Under the pieces are notes generated by a model. It made no database searches and was not told the DNA's origin. It saw nothing but the letters and a program-made list of their open reading frames with translations. From Cohnella sp. CFH 77786 (GTDB taxonomy: Bacteria; Bacillota; Bacilli; Paenibacillales; Paenibacillaceae), in NCBI RefSeq assembly GCF_019400745.1, contig NZ_WJIB01000005.1:308941-372940 (forward strand): DNA of 64,000 nt, given 5' to 3'. This document shows, one piece after another, positions 28,639 through 38,424 of the stretch. The position numbers were made by a program, and so were the translations under genes. Every line of letters starts with the position of its first letter. The first letter of the stretch is position 1.

Positions 28639-29474
28639 TGGCTGGCCGCAGAATTACATCCTTGACGTTCACCTATTTGCTCTTGATTGTGGCTTTCATA
28701 TCCTTTACGTTTCCGTTTTTCCTCTTGATCGTGAATTCGTTTAAACGTAATGGAGAAATCCTTGAAAATCCATTTTCTTTGCCGGCAAGCCTGGATTTCA
28801 GCCATTTCGGCGACGTCATCGAGAAAATGAATTTCCTGGTGACCTTTAAAAATACGTTTCTGATTACTCTATTGAGCGTGCTTTTCATTTTGCTTTTTTC
28901 GGCCATGGCCGCGTACTATATCGTCAGGAATTCGACCAGTTTCAACCGGACTTTCTTCGCGATCCTGGTCGCGTCCATGATCATTCCGTTTCAATCCCTC
29001 ATGATACCGCTCATTTACATTTACGGGTCCAAATTGAACTTGATCGAAACCGTGCCGACGACCTTGTTGATCGTGTTATATATAGGGTTCGGCAGCGCAT
29101 TTTCGGTCTTTATTTACCACGGCTTCATCAAATCGATTCCGCTGGAACTGGAAGAGGCCTCGCTGATCGACGGATGTACCCGCCGTCAAACCTTCTTCAA
29201 AATCGTATATCCGATGCTTTCGCCTACATCCTCTACGATCGCGATTTTGAACGTGCTTTGGATCTGGAACGACTATTTGCTGCCGTCGCTCATTCTGACG
29301 AATGAAAAAAATTTTACGATGCCGATCAAAATGAAGGTCTTCAACGGAACCTACATGAACAACTGGGAATTGCTGATACCGGCCATCCTGATGACCGTAT
29401 TGCCCATTCTGGTCGCTTATCTGTTCGGACAAAGGTATATCATCAAGGGCGTCATGCAAGGAGCGATCAAATAA
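28638..29474 (+). CDS. Sugar ABC transporter permease, MalG/MsmG type
   Basis: 278 residues, ATG overlapping the preceding stop. Six predicted membrane helices; EAA loop EEASLIDGCTRRQTFFKIV. No ATPase gene follows, as is usual for Bacillota CUT1 systems that share an MsmX-type ATPase encoded elsewhere. Confidence 0.92.
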   Translation: MAGRRITSLTFTYLLLIVAFISFTFPFFLLIVNSFKRNGEILENPFSLPASLDFSHFGDVIEKMNFLVTFKNTFLITLLSVLFILLFSAMAAYYIVRNSTSFNRTFFAILVASMIIPFQSLMIPLIYIYGSKLNLIETVPTTLLIVLYIGFGSAFSVFIYHGFIKSIPLELEEASLIDGCTRRQTFFKIVYPMLSPTSSTIAILNVLWIWNDYLLPSLILTNEKNFTMPIKMKVFNGTYMNNWELLIPAILMTVLPILVAYLFGQRYIIKGVMQGAIK

Positions 29475-29669
29475 GATGACGCATCTAAAGGCAGCTCACG
29501 ATTATTGGAGGCTTCAGTACACTGCCGTCCGATCCCGGAGCTTGCCAAACTTCGCGGAGAATCTGCTTTTTTGCTGAGGGCAGCATGAAGATCATCCGAT
29601 TGCATAAATGGGATTTGAACAAGAGCATAGGAACGACAGAATGAATATCACGTATGGGGGACAAAGACA

Positions 29670-30422
29670 ATGAACAAAAGACTGCGAGTTACCATTTGGA
29701 ATGAATTTCGTCATGAAAAGGAAAACGAGAAAGTGCGTTCCGTCTATCCGAATGGCATGCATGTCGCGATCGGAGAAGGATTGGATGAGGACGTAGAAGT
29801 TGCTTACGCCACGCTGGACGAACCGGAGCACGGTTTATCGGAAGCACGTCTGCATCATACGGACGTCTTGATTTGGTGGGGCCATCGAGCGCATGACGAG
29901 GTACAGGACTCAATCGTTGAGCGTGTACGGCAAAGAGTGCTGAAAGGGATGGGGCTGATCGTACTTCATTCGGGGCATTTTTCCAAGGTGTTTAAGTCGC
30001 TCATGGGAACGAGTTGCGATTTGAAGTGGCGGGAAGCGGACGAAAAGGAACGGATTTGGATCGTCTCTCCCGGACATCCGATTGCGGCGGGCGTCGGCGA
30101 GTATTTGGAACTTGAAACCGAAGAGATGTACGGCGAGCATTTCGATATACCGGAACCCGATGAGCTTGTGATGGTCAGCTGGTTTGAAGGTGGAGAGGTC
30201 TTTAGAAGCGGATGCACATTCCGTCGCGGACAAGGGAAAATCTTCTATTTCCGCCCAGGGCACGAAACATATCCGACCTACTACAACGAGCAAGTGAGGC
30301 TTGTGATTCGAAATGCGGTCCATTGGGCGGCGCCTACGACTCGGGAATATCCGACATACGGAAATCACAAGCCGCTTGAGATTATTAAGGCTGAGGGATA
30401 CCAAGCAACCGCAGTTTTATAA
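29670..30422 (+). CDS. ThuA-like domain protein, copy 2
   Basis: 250 residues, starting ATG 29670 after TATGGGGGA. Almost identical to the gene at 14102; the C-terminus is a few residues longer because the other copy's stop codon is absent here. It follows the CUT1 permease by 195 bases, a gap with no convincing gene (one 19-codon open frame starting at 29586). As with the first copy, it closes a sugar operon. Confidence 0.9.
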   Translation: MNKRLRVTIWNEFRHEKENEKVRSVYPNGMHVAIGEGLDEDVEVAYATLDEPEHGLSEARLHHTDVLIWWGHRAHDEVQDSIVERVRQRVLKGMGLIVLHSGHFSKVFKSLMGTSCDLKWREADEKERIWIVSPGHPIAAGVGEYLELETEEMYGEHFDIPEPDELVMVSWFEGGEVFRSGCTFRRGQGKIFYFRPGHETYPTYYNEQVRLVIRNAVHWAAPTTREYPTYGNHKPLEIIKAEGYQATAVL

Positions 30423-30480
30423 ACAGCATACGAGAAATAAATGCCATCTCCCTTGAAGGTGCGATGGCATTATTTTACTT

Positions 30481-30546
30481 GACATACTTTCATTCAAATC
30501 CGCGCGCAGCGCGGCTTTTTCATTTTATCGATGTAAGTAATTGTCC
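30481..30546. repeat. GACAAGAAC palindromic element C
   Basis: Degenerate left arm GACATACTTTCATTC, central hairpin CCGCGC-GCA-GCGCGG plus CTTTTT, and degenerate right arm TTGTCC. Followed by the direct unit GAGGACAAGAACTTGCA at about 30573. Same family as element A. Confidence 0.65.
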
Positions 30547-30641
30547 TTAAGCCGTGCATCGTTTCCCGATTGAGGACAAGAACTTGCACTGTTTACCGCA
30601 TTCGGGCGAAAACCTGAAACACTTATTGAAAGGCGGAATGA

Positions 30642-31000
30642 ATTCCGACGGATTTTGAAGAGTACTATTATAGCAATGACCTCCGGAGAGCCGTCTATAC
30701 TTACTCGAACGGACAAGTCCGAACGCAGTCCGGCTCCCTAACCGCCGAATCGCTGCCGAATCTGGTATCGCTTGTCCATGACGGAGCTATCTAATTGCTG
30801 GATCAAAAAAGTAAGACGATCAAAAGAATGGATCCTTACGGCCATATTGTTGAAGTTGCAAACACCCATTGCGCTAAAGGAGCCGGTTGACTTTACGGTA
30901 GTTGTCTTGGGCAATATCATCATGTATGACGTCAACAACCGAATTGTAAGAAGAATCAACGTATACCAAACAACCGATACGGCGACCGGTTGATCACCTG
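30642..31000 (+). pseudogene. Decayed gene remnants
   Basis: An open frame without a start codon (30642-30794) encodes a coherent peptide ending SLTAESLPNLVSLVHDGAI. It is followed by a stretch reading KTIKRMDPYGHIVEVANTHC in one frame and VVVLGNIIMYDVNNRIVRRI in another. The coding-like composition with stops and a frame change suggests the tail of one or two dead genes. The parent family is not recognised. Confidence 0.4.
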
Positions 31001-31390
31001 AAAATCTGATTCGCGATCCCAGTTTTCCAACCGGCTGAGTGCGTTACATGCCATTGAGGAAACCGCATTGCATTTGTGCAGCACTGAAATAAAGTCCGAT
31101 GAATAAAACACAAATGAAGTTCTCAACCGGTTGGACAAAAAACAAAGATCTCGCGGATTGTCACACTTTGTGAGAATTATTAAGTAAAAATGTCGATCCC
31201 GCGATAGCGTCAGGGCGCGCAGATCACCGCATTTTTCGCCATTCCGGAAGATTTTGCGACCATATGGGGAGCTCTAACAAAGGGGAGTTAGTCGATCCGG
31301 CTAACTCCCTGATAATTATCCAGTACTATCGGGCGGATCATTCACTCCGCCACCTGGGCCATCTAGTGGAAATCCTTAAGTCATGTTTAG

Positions 31391-31798
31391 CTTCCGGGCG
31401 GTCCGGATCGTCTAGGTGCATGTTATTCCAAGTCCGCCTGCGATGATCTTGTTGCGTTATTCTCTTTTCCGATCGAATACCCTGACTTTCTTAATGAAGT
31501 GTTCAGAGTTGGTGGACAAACTCCACTGTTTAAGTACGAAAAATTAATCGCAGGTGAACTAGTTGCCTTATCCTTTGGTGGAAAAGACCTTAAGGAGTAC
31601 TTTGATTGGGACAGAAAAAAAGCTTCCGGCAGGCTGAAAAAGATTACACCTGGGTGTAAGGCAATTACTTATCGGGCTTCCAAAGAACTGGCAAATGAAA
31701 TGGCTGAGCGGTTAAGGTTGAATACTCCAATCCCTCTAAAGTACGCGACCAAACAAACAAAACACGATCCAAACCAGTTCCCAATAACAAAGTGTTGA
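31391..31798 (+). pseudogene. Unrecognised partial gene
   Basis: Frame open from a TAG at 31388 to 31798, with only a GTG at 31499 as possible start and no ribosome site. The peptide (DDLVALFSFPIEYPDFLNEV, then GELVALSFGGKDLKEYFDW) looks like real protein, so this is probably the 3' part of a truncated gene. An 18-base stretch at its left edge (31401-31418) recurs at 38847-38864 next to a GACAAGAAC element, suggesting transposon-linked truncation. Between 31000 and 31390 only an inverted repeat (GGGAGTTAG/CTAACTCCC, 31283-31309) is seen. Confidence 0.45.
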
Positions 31799-31809
31799 TT
31801 TTACTGGAC

Positions 31810-31965
31810 TCAGTTGTCCGTATCGCCTGATTCTGGCTGCTTCTTGAACGCGCCCGAGATAAGCTTGTAAAGAATCGCAGAACAGAGGAAGACCACGTAC
31901 CCGATTCCGCCGACATAAATCACACTTGTGACGAACCCCGCTTCTAAAAAAGTTGCCCAAGACAT
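31810..31965 (-). CDS. Small membrane protein at end of ger operon (51 aa)
   Basis: Begins one base after the gerB stop, with AAGGAG 9 bases before its ATG. 51 residues: a short N-terminus (MSWATFLEAGF), one hydrophobic helix about 12-34, then a charged tail (KKQPESGDTD). Small hydrophobic D subunits encoded in gerA-type operons (such as GerKD/GerVD) tune germinant receptors. This peptide has the right place and character, but one helix rather than the two typical of that group. Spacing and ribosome site make it very likely to be translated. Confidence 0.75.
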   Translation of the reverse strand: MSWATFLEAGFVTSVIYVGGIGYVVFLCSAILYKLISGAFKKQPESGDTDN

Positions 31966-31966
31966 T

Positions 31967-33088
31967 CTACGAAGCTCCTTCCGCTTCTCTTCCGGCCATT
32001 CGTTTTTTGTTCAGGACGAGGAGGATCCATACCAATAGGGGTATTAGCTGGTAAATGTAATGATCCATCTGCCAGATCAGCTCCTTGCCGGCAATCCATC
32101 GCTGGCGGGGAAGGGTTTCAAGGTGCGCCATGGAGTACCAAAGGATGCCGATTCCCGTGATTATGACGATCACAACCCGGTTGGTGGCGCGAAAAAGGTA
32201 CGAAAGCGCCAACACGACTGCAAAATAGTTGATGCTCATCTTGAAGAGACCGCCGATAAAAATCATCACGACGAGCAGAACGTCGAGGTTGGTCAGAATC
32301 TCCCCTATGTTGATGGACAACACGACTTCCATTAGAGGAAGCGTGGCGTTTGCCGCCAAACCCGGTCCCAGTACGGTAATAATGACAATTTGCATCGCCG
32401 TAATCAGCAATCCGGCAAAACCGACGGACCTAAAGGCCGTCGACCGGATTTGATTCCTTTCGGCGTATTTCCAATAAAAAAGAAAGACAGCCGTTTCTCC
32501 GAACGGAAAGGTGACGGTAGTGGGCACTTCCTTCAAGACAGGCGCCATGCCGTCGCTCAATACGGGCAGAAGTTGGGAGACTTCGAAGTGGCGGGAAATG
32601 ACCGCAAAGAAAAGGGTGAACAAGAGAAAAACTAAAAATATGGGCATCAGCAATTCGGAGGTCCGTGCTAGCACTGCGAGACCCAAGGCGAGCATGTACA
32701 TTACCGTAACCGCGAAAACACTGTTGATGACGAGCGTTGGCGTGTTCGAAAGCAAGTGCAGATGAATGATCTCTCCGAACTCGAAAAAGTTGAGGCATGC
32801 GTCGTAGAAAAAATAGCAGGCGTAAAAAAAGATCAACGGCGCCGCCAACCATTTCCCGAGAACGGAGTCCAGTATTTCTTCCCAACCGGCTCCGGGCATG
32901 CGCCTGGCGATATCCGTATAGACCCACAGGAGCAGGAATCCGACCAGCATCGCAAGCAGAACGACGACCCAGGCATCCTGCTTTGCGCCAATTCCCATTG
33001 CGAACAAGGTCGTGCTTCCGATTTCATACAACGTGATCATGGACAGCAGCTGGGTTTTCGTCAGCCTTGTCGTTTGTATTCGCTCCAC
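31967..33088 (-). CDS. Spore germination protein GerB family (permease subunit)
   Basis: 373-residue integral membrane protein of the amino acid/polyamine/organocation fold (Spore_permease, PF03845), about ten helices. GTG start after AAGGAG. Forms the inner-membrane germinant receptor with the GerA and GerC subunits encoded upstream. Gene order is A-C-B instead of the commoner A-B-C. Expected to be transcribed late in the forespore. Confidence 0.92.
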   Translation of the reverse strand: MERIQTTRLTKTQLLSMITLYEIGSTTLFAMGIGAKQDAWVVVLLAMLVGFLLLWVYTDIARRMPGAGWEEILDSVLGKWLAAPLIFFYACYFFYDACLNFFEFGEIIHLHLLSNTPTLVINSVFAVTVMYMLALGLAVLARTSELLMPIFLVFLLFTLFFAVISRHFEVSQLLPVLSDGMAPVLKEVPTTVTFPFGETAVFLFYWKYAERNQIRSTAFRSVGFAGLLITAMQIVIITVLGPGLAANATLPLMEVVLSINIGEILTNLDVLLVVMIFIGGLFKMSINYFAVVLALSYLFRATNRVVIVIITGIGILWYSMAHLETLPRQRWIAGKELIWQMDHYIYQLIPLLVWILLVLNKKRMAGREAEGAS

Positions 33089-33113
33089 AGAACACGCTCC
33101 TTCGGCCCAGCTA

Positions 33114-34304
33114 TTATTTGGCCTTCAACGGCCCCCGCAACTCGCCGGACCCCACGATCCTTACGTTTGCTTTCACATTCACCTCAAGATCGGGAAGCTC
33201 TCGGTCCCATTGATCCTCCATCTTCTTCCATGTTTTAGGATATTTCTTGTTAAGTGCACTGCCGAGACCTAAAAAATCGGTTCGAAGCTCTTTGGCCTTC
33301 CGAACGGCTTTTTCGACCTCGCGTTCTGTCTTTTTTGCCGCTTCCCGTTCGACTTTTTCCAAATATAGGAACCATTGCTGATCAGTTTTGATTTCTCCGA
33401 GTCCCTGATCTTCGACAAGGACGATTCGCTCATTAATTTCAATCGTGAAAGAGACGGACCTCGCTTTCATCTCGGGTTTGATCTTGGCTTCCGTACTAAT
33501 GATTTCGATCGACGCCGGTTTCCCTTCGTCAATTACAGACGGAATGGGGATAATGCCGTTTTCCGCTCTTCCGACGGTCCAGTTATATCCGCGCGTTTCG
33601 ACTTCATTCAAAAACCCAACCAGCTTATCTTTTTGAAATACAGTTCCTCCGGACAATCTTACATGATCCGTTACAGGCCCGAGTTCCTTCTCCTCCACGG
33701 GCAAGCTTTCTTTTTTGACGATCGAAAATGTGGTTACGACCGGATGCCTTCCCGAACCCAACACGATTTTGTAAAATTCCAACATGGTTAAAGTCGCGGA
33801 ATTGAAATTCGACCTCTTATTTTCGACAATTCCTTTCAAGTAATTGGCTTGGACGTTCTCGATACCTTCTTGCTTAACCCCCAGCACTTTTCGTGCTTCG
33901 GTCCCCTTGGCGATGCAAAGCCATACGTAGCTTTTCACTTCGATGGAACGCTTCATCATGTCCAGCACGGGCAGCAGCCCTTCTTTGGCGAGTTTCTCGC
34001 TCACGACGATAATCTTGTTGTGCGCATAATAACCGCGTCGGTCAAAATCCTGCAGCAGTTTTCGAAGTCCTTCAAATACGGTTTTCCCCGTTGACGACAC
34101 GAGCTCCACCGAAGCTTTTTCAGGAGAGGTCCCTTCCTCCAAAGCCGTAGGATCCATTACTTGAGCGGTAAATATAAGATCTCCCGGATCGGAACCTTTA
34201 TCAACGCCGATCGCGGTGACGATCCCGATCTTTTTTAATTCCCGTTTGTCCCAGCATCCGGTCAAAATCAGCAAGGAACATATGATTAAACCGATCCGCT
34301 TCAT
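33114..34304 (-). CDS. Spore germination protein Ger(x)C family lipoprotein
   Basis: 396 residues with a signal peptide and lipobox LTGC (Cys17) followed by WDKREL, the classic GerC start. Membrane-anchored subunit of the receptor; full length. Lies between gerA and gerB with short gaps (50 and 25 bases). Confidence 0.93.
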   Translation of the reverse strand: MKRIGLIICSLLILTGCWDKRELKKIGIVTAIGVDKGSDPGDLIFTAQVMDPTALEEGTSPEKASVELVSSTGKTVFEGLRKLLQDFDRRGYYAHNKIIVVSEKLAKEGLLPVLDMMKRSIEVKSYVWLCIAKGTEARKVLGVKQEGIENVQANYLKGIVENKRSNFNSATLTMLEFYKIVLGSGRHPVVTTFSIVKKESLPVEEKELGPVTDHVRLSGGTVFQKDKLVGFLNEVETRGYNWTVGRAENGIIPIPSVIDEGKPASIEIISTEAKIKPEMKARSVSFTIEINERIVLVEDQGLGEIKTDQQWFLYLEKVEREAAKKTEREVEKAVRKAKELRTDFLGLGSALNKKYPKTWKKMEDQWDRELPDLEVNVKANVRIVGSGELRGPLKAK

Positions 34305-34354
34305 CGCATTGAATCACCGTAAGTTTCTAATTTTTGGGGGTTGAGACCTTCCAG

Positions 34355-35857
34355 TCATCGACCCTGCCGCAACCATTTTTTCTTCAAACGGATCGGGATT
34401 CTCATAAACGTGTTGTTCCAACCCTTGCTCCTGAACGGCGCAATCGGCGACAAGTAGGGATATCCGAACGATTGAAGGGAACATATATGCGACACGATAA
34501 TCAGACTGCCGATTAGGATGCCGTAAAACCCCAACCCTCCGGCCAACAGCAATAAAAAGATCCGTGTAAAAAGAACTACCGAGTTTAACGCCGGAATCAA
34601 GATTCCGGAAATACCCGTTACAGCCATATTAATTACCATAGGAGCACTGACCAGGCCGGCTTGCACGGCCGCCTCTCCGATAATCAGCGCTCCCACGATG
34701 GTCATCGCCGAACCGATCGGGCGCGGCATCCGGATCCCGGCCTCCCTGATCAATTCGAAGGCGACTCCGATGAGGATGACTTCCAGGATGACGGGGAATG
34801 GCACCCGTTCTTCGGTGGCTGCGATCGTCGTCAATAATATAGTCGGAATCATGCCTTGATGGTAGCTTGTAAGCGAGACGTAAAGGGCGGGAGTATAAAC
34901 GGTCAGAAGCAAAGCGATATACCGGAGCAGAATGACGAAGTTCGCGATGTAAGGACGCATATAGTAATCTTCGCTCACATGTAAACTCTCCACGAAAAAA
35001 TGCGGCACGATCAGAACGAAAGGGGTGCCGTCGCATAGGATCGCCACTTTCCCTTCTAGGAGCTTCATCGCGACCGAATCCGGCCTTTCGCTGTTTCCGA
35101 TTGTGGGGAAAATCGTAAACGGATGGTCTTCGATCAATTGCTCTAGATATCCGGATTCCAATACGCTGTTCGGCGATATGCGCGACAATCTGGTTTTCAC
35201 TTCGGCCACGAGGTCTGGATCCGCGATTCCTTTCATATAGGCGAGCCGGATTTTCGTTTTCGTTTTACTCCCGAGAGTCATTTTTTCGAAAACAAGATCA
35301 GGGTTTGTAATTTTCCGGCGAATCAACGCCGTATTCAGTTCTATCATTTCCGTAAACCCTTCGCGCGGTCCTCTGACGACTGCTTCCGTGGCCGGTTCCG
35401 AAATCGGGCGATGTTCGACATCGCGCGTTTCGATTGACAGTGCCGAATCGAATCCGTCCAGAAAGAGCGCGGTTTGTCCGGACAAGATCTCGTTCGTCGC
35501 TTCTTCGATCGTTCGGATTTCCCTAACCGAGCTTGCATTCAGAATTTGGGAGAGCGCGAGAGACAGTTGATTGATGGACGTATCAGGTGCACGCCTTTCG
35601 TTATTCCCCACTTCCATTAAAGGCTTCAAAATATGTTCATGGATCATAGCCTGTCCGACCAGTCCGGAATTATAACAGATGAACGCACGAATCGGGCCGA
35701 TAATCTGGGCATCAAACGATCGGAAGACGATGTCGTCATTGATCCCGAGCCGCTCTTGGAGCATTCTGAGACTCCCGGCGAGGGAATCGACTAATTTATG
35801 AGCTTTCTCATCTGTTACTTCTTCAGGAGCGGATGAGCGTTTATTGTTCAACTTCAT
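34355..35857 (-). CDS. Spore germination protein GerA family
   Basis: 500-residue GerA-type receptor subunit: cytosolic N-domain (to about 280) and four to five membrane helices in the C-terminal half (motifs EAAVQAGLVSAPMVI and PFRSKGWNN). ATG 35857 follows AAGGTG closely; a GTG three bases earlier is the alternative. First gene of the ger operon. Confidence 0.93.
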   Translation of the reverse strand: MKLNNKRSSAPEEVTDEKAHKLVDSLAGSLRMLQERLGINDDIVFRSFDAQIIGPIRAFICYNSGLVGQAMIHEHILKPLMEVGNNERRAPDTSINQLSLALSQILNASSVREIRTIEEATNEILSGQTALFLDGFDSALSIETRDVEHRPISEPATEAVVRGPREGFTEMIELNTALIRRKITNPDLVFEKMTLGSKTKTKIRLAYMKGIADPDLVAEVKTRLSRISPNSVLESGYLEQLIEDHPFTIFPTIGNSERPDSVAMKLLEGKVAILCDGTPFVLIVPHFFVESLHVSEDYYMRPYIANFVILLRYIALLLTVYTPALYVSLTSYHQGMIPTILLTTIAATEERVPFPVILEVILIGVAFELIREAGIRMPRPIGSAMTIVGALIIGEAAVQAGLVSAPMVINMAVTGISGILIPALNSVVLFTRIFLLLLAGGLGFYGILIGSLIIVSHICSLQSFGYPYLSPIAPFRSKGWNNTFMRIPIRLKKKWLRQGR

Positions 35858-36091
35858 CACCTTGCCAATGAGTCAACATTTATTTCATCATTGTCCCCAA
35901 GTTTACCATGGATATGCATCAGCTTTTGAAAGGGTTCTTTTGTGTCAAACAGCCGTAATAGCAGCAACCACGCGACCGTAACGGCAATTGTCGTAAATGA
36001 ACGTTAGGCAATTGCCGCCCGGCGTGGGTGGTGCTTAACCGGAGCCCTTAATTGTGTTAATCATACAAAATGTGAAAATGTTTGAAGGCAT

Positions 36092-36116
36092 GCCCCCGTA
36101 TCTGTAACACGGGGGC
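36092..36116. other. GC-rich hairpin
   Basis: GCCCCCGT (36092-36099) pairs with ACGGGGGC (36109-36116). No T-run follows. Lies in a 1.1-kb stretch (35861-36980) between gerA and the Ig-like protein that otherwise holds only scraps of coding-like sequence. One scrap reads VEYDVHDMLVAKYGMSWGQ near 36460-36525. Confidence 0.5.
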
Positions 36117-36579
36117 AGAAAATACATGACGCACTATCAAGACTTCTTTCTGCATAAGGCATCAAGGCACTTTTTTTCTGTTTGACCCCCCTGAGGTGCC
36201 CAGAAGAAAGATCGGTTTCTTTATTATGCGATTTTGTGCAAATGGCACTTTGCGTCAGAGGACGTATGGTCGTGAGCTGAAGGGTGCGCGGCTGGCAGAG
36301 GTGAAGGGAGTCACTACGTGACCCGAAGGCTTGTCCCTTGTACGAATCTACCGAGCGAGAGAACCCTCTTTGATCGCCAGCAAACTTACGTTTGCTGTCT
36401 TGCCGCCCGGCGAGGGGAGAGGGGATTCCAAAGTCTTGGATCCGAAAGCACAGAGAGACGTGGAATATGACGTGCATGATATGTTGGTCGCCAAGTACGG
36501 CATGAGTTGGGGGCAAGCATGCGAATAGCTATGAAAGAAGAAAATTCAAAGAAAAAGGATCTTATTGATCGCATTTGAT

Positions 36580-36845
36580 AAAACGTAATACTCCTAGAGA
36601 GGTAAAGGAAGCTGTATTCTATGCGATGGCTCGTAACAACGCGCTTCACCAATTCAGTTTCCGAAGCGAACACGGTCCCTGTCGCAGAGCCACAAGCGCA
36701 AATGCGGCCGAACCAAGGAACGATGTTGGTGGATGCCACTTGCGCGCCCATCGATACGCTGCATAAGCCCGTCTTCGGAAAACCGGGGATGAGCTTCACA
36801 GGGAGGTCCGTCTCTCGCTGCTGCCTGCCGAAGCTTCCGTGAACG
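36580..36845 (+). pseudogene. IS1182-like transposase remnant (middle part)
   Basis: The frame beginning near 36621 contains QMRPNQGTMLVDATCAPIDT, which matches the first-catalytic-aspartate region of IS1182-family transposases (usual form NQGTLLVDATCAPADI). The sequence breaks down on both sides. No terminal repeats are seen. A different piece of a similar transposase lies at 37891-38165. Confidence 0.6.
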
Positions 36846-36944
36846 GCAGCCCGGAGCCCTCCTTCAAAATACTACATTTATTTTATATGATTCCATTACT
36901 TTTGTACCTTACAAATAAAACCGAAATATGGTAATATATACTAC

Positions 36945-36971
36945 ATCCTATTAAATCCGGATTAATAGGAT
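36945..36971. promoter_or_regulatory. 27-base palindrome before secreted-protein gene
   Basis: ATCCTATTAA and TTAATAGGAT are perfect 10-base arms around A-TCCGGA, itself a palindrome. Located 25 bases before the GTG start at 36996. May be an operator or an mRNA 5' stem-loop. Confidence 0.55.
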
Positions 36972-36995
36972 CATCAATTTATGGGAGGTTTGTTT

Positions 36996-37694
36996 GTGAG
37001 AAAATTTTTTGTGATGAGCTTGCTGGTAGTTCTGATGCTTTCGATAGTTCCTGCTGGGGTTTTTGCTTCGGGAGCGATTTCCAGTACTAAAAGTAACATT
37101 ATTATTTCACCTGGGAGTAAAATGACGGTTGTCTTGGAGTTATATGATACAAGCGGCGGATATCCTGTAACAGATGTATCTGCATCAGAGTTTACATCAG
37201 TCAAATATAACTATACCACTAGTAATGGTTTTTCGGCAGAAGCGCAACTGTATTTTGCAAGCCACCCAAGCGGGTCGCCGGCTTACGTTTTTGAGGGACC
37301 TTCCTTTTCTGCCAGCACGTACACAGTAACGGCGGTCGTACGCGGTGTTACCATAACTAAGACCTTTACTGGTTCTCAGCCAAGTATTTCTACTACTAAC
37401 AGTCAAATTGGAGTTCAAAAAGGAGGGATGGGACTGGTTGTTCCCTTCGCTTTATATGACACATATGGATCTATGGTGGACGGTTTATCTCCATCAGAGA
37501 TTTCGGCCAAGTATACGTATACCTATAATGGTTTAACGACAGAAGTGCCAATTACCCAGTTTATAACCCATCCTAGCGCATCGCCAGTTTACGTATTTAC
37601 CGTGCAATCATGTAAAGCCAGTACAATTACTGTAACGGCTGTTGTAGGTGGCGTTACTCTGACCAAGACTTTGACGAATCCAAACCCGATTTAA
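36996..37694 (+). CDS. Secreted protein with two tandem Ig-like repeats
   Basis: 232 residues. GTG 36996 is preferred because GGGAGG lies 7 bases upstream; the in-frame ATG at 36981 overlaps that site. Signal peptide about 1-24 ending in VFASG, then two repeats of about 100 residues. Each has TxSxI, a V(V)xx.LYDT block, a V/Y-KYxYT strand, HPSxSPxYVF and TVTAVVxGVT(I/L)TKT. Secreted, no anchor or cysteine motif. Family not recognised; an adhesive or structural Ig/cadherin-like role is inferred from the fold pattern. Surrounded by IS debris but intact. Confidence 0.8.
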   Translation: MRKFFVMSLLVVLMLSIVPAGVFASGAISSTKSNIIISPGSKMTVVLELYDTSGGYPVTDVSASEFTSVKYNYTTSNGFSAEAQLYFASHPSGSPAYVFEGPSFSASTYTVTAVVRGVTITKTFTGSQPSISTTNSQIGVQKGGMGLVVPFALYDTYGSMVDGLSPSEISAKYTYTYNGLTTEVPITQFITHPSASPVYVFTVQSCKASTITVTAVVGGVTLTKTLTNPNPI

Positions 37695-37716
37695 TCAGGT
37701 TTATAAAAAAGAAAAC

Positions 37717-37755
37717 AGGTCTGCTAATTGTTCGATTTGAACGACTGGCAGACCT
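37717..37755 (+). terminator. Stem-loop after Ig-like protein gene
   Basis: AGGTCTGC (37717-37724) pairs with GCAGACCT (37748-37755), followed only by TATT. Weak terminator, 22 bases after the stop. Confidence 0.5.
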
Positions 37756-37890
37756 TATTGCATTAAATGGGCTTGCTGAATGCCGAAAAACTGGCTGAAA
37801 ACCGCATAATGACAAGGAATTTGGGCTCTTTCTGTCGAATTCATATGCACTGGAAACCCGAGGAAATGGTACGTAAACCTTGCAGATGGA

Positions 37891-38165
37891 GTGACGAACG
37901 TGTTCAAGCCGACTACGCATCTCGAAAACCAAATGATTTTGCCGGGCGATTTCTTTCTGCCCTTCGGCGGGAAGCTGGACAATGAAAATCGTTGGGTTGA
38001 GTTGACACAGTTGGTGCCGTGGGCAGAGGCTGAGAAAAATCTACGTATGGGGCTCGGTGCGCTCATTATCCAAGAGCGAATGCAAATGACGATAGAGAGA
38101 TCTTGGACTCGCTCAGCGAAAATCCATACATGCAGTACTTTATCGGCTTAGCTGGTTATCAATTG
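37891..38165 (+). pseudogene. IS1182-like transposase N-terminal fragment, frameshifted
   Basis: Reads PGDFFLPFGGKLDNENRWVE, then MGLGALIIQERM, then in another frame SENPYMQYFIGLAGYQL. These are consecutive landmarks of the transposase N-terminus (LNxxNRWV, GALIIKERL, ENPYLQYFIG). The linker between the first two is deleted and a frameshift occurs near 38090. Not functional. Confidence 0.75.
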
Positions 38166-38200
38166 ACATACCTATATAATGTGGCACATCCACCAGTCTG

Positions 38201-38419
38201 GATGGAGAAGATGGGGAATCTTATCGAAGGGAGCTTCAACTGAAAGCGGAAGGGATGGAAAAGAGCATCCGGGAATTTCTCGGCTTGACGGTCACGGTGC
38301 GATTCGGTTCCGTCTATTCGGGTTACAGCAAGATCGCTTACTCGTATAGGGAAGCTTACTCCTCCGTTCAGCTGAATAGACCGGGCAAGGAAGAGGAAGA
38401 AAACGCATTCGTTATTTAA
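38201..38419 (+). pseudogene. YesN-type response regulator fragment
   Basis: 72-codon frame containing EFLGLTVTVRFGSVYSGYSK then SYREAYSSVQLNRPG, the middle GGDEF-like region of AraC-type response regulators. No REC or HTH part nearby. Probably a leftover of a deleted two-component system. Confidence 0.65.
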
Positions 38420-38424
38420 AAGCC

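Larger units (their letters stand above)
29670..30607 (+). repeat. Duplicated block, right copy
   Basis: Second copy of the ThuA block at 14102-15030. After the stop it carries a unique short hairpin (TGCCATC/GATGGCA), then the shared GC-rich palindromic element and GAGGACAAGAACTTGCA. Confidence 0.85.

Noticed and set aside
36061..36516. 151-codon minus-strand frame next to gerA
   Set aside because: No ribosome site, no recognisable domain, and cysteine/serine-rich composition; the region looks like debris on both strands.
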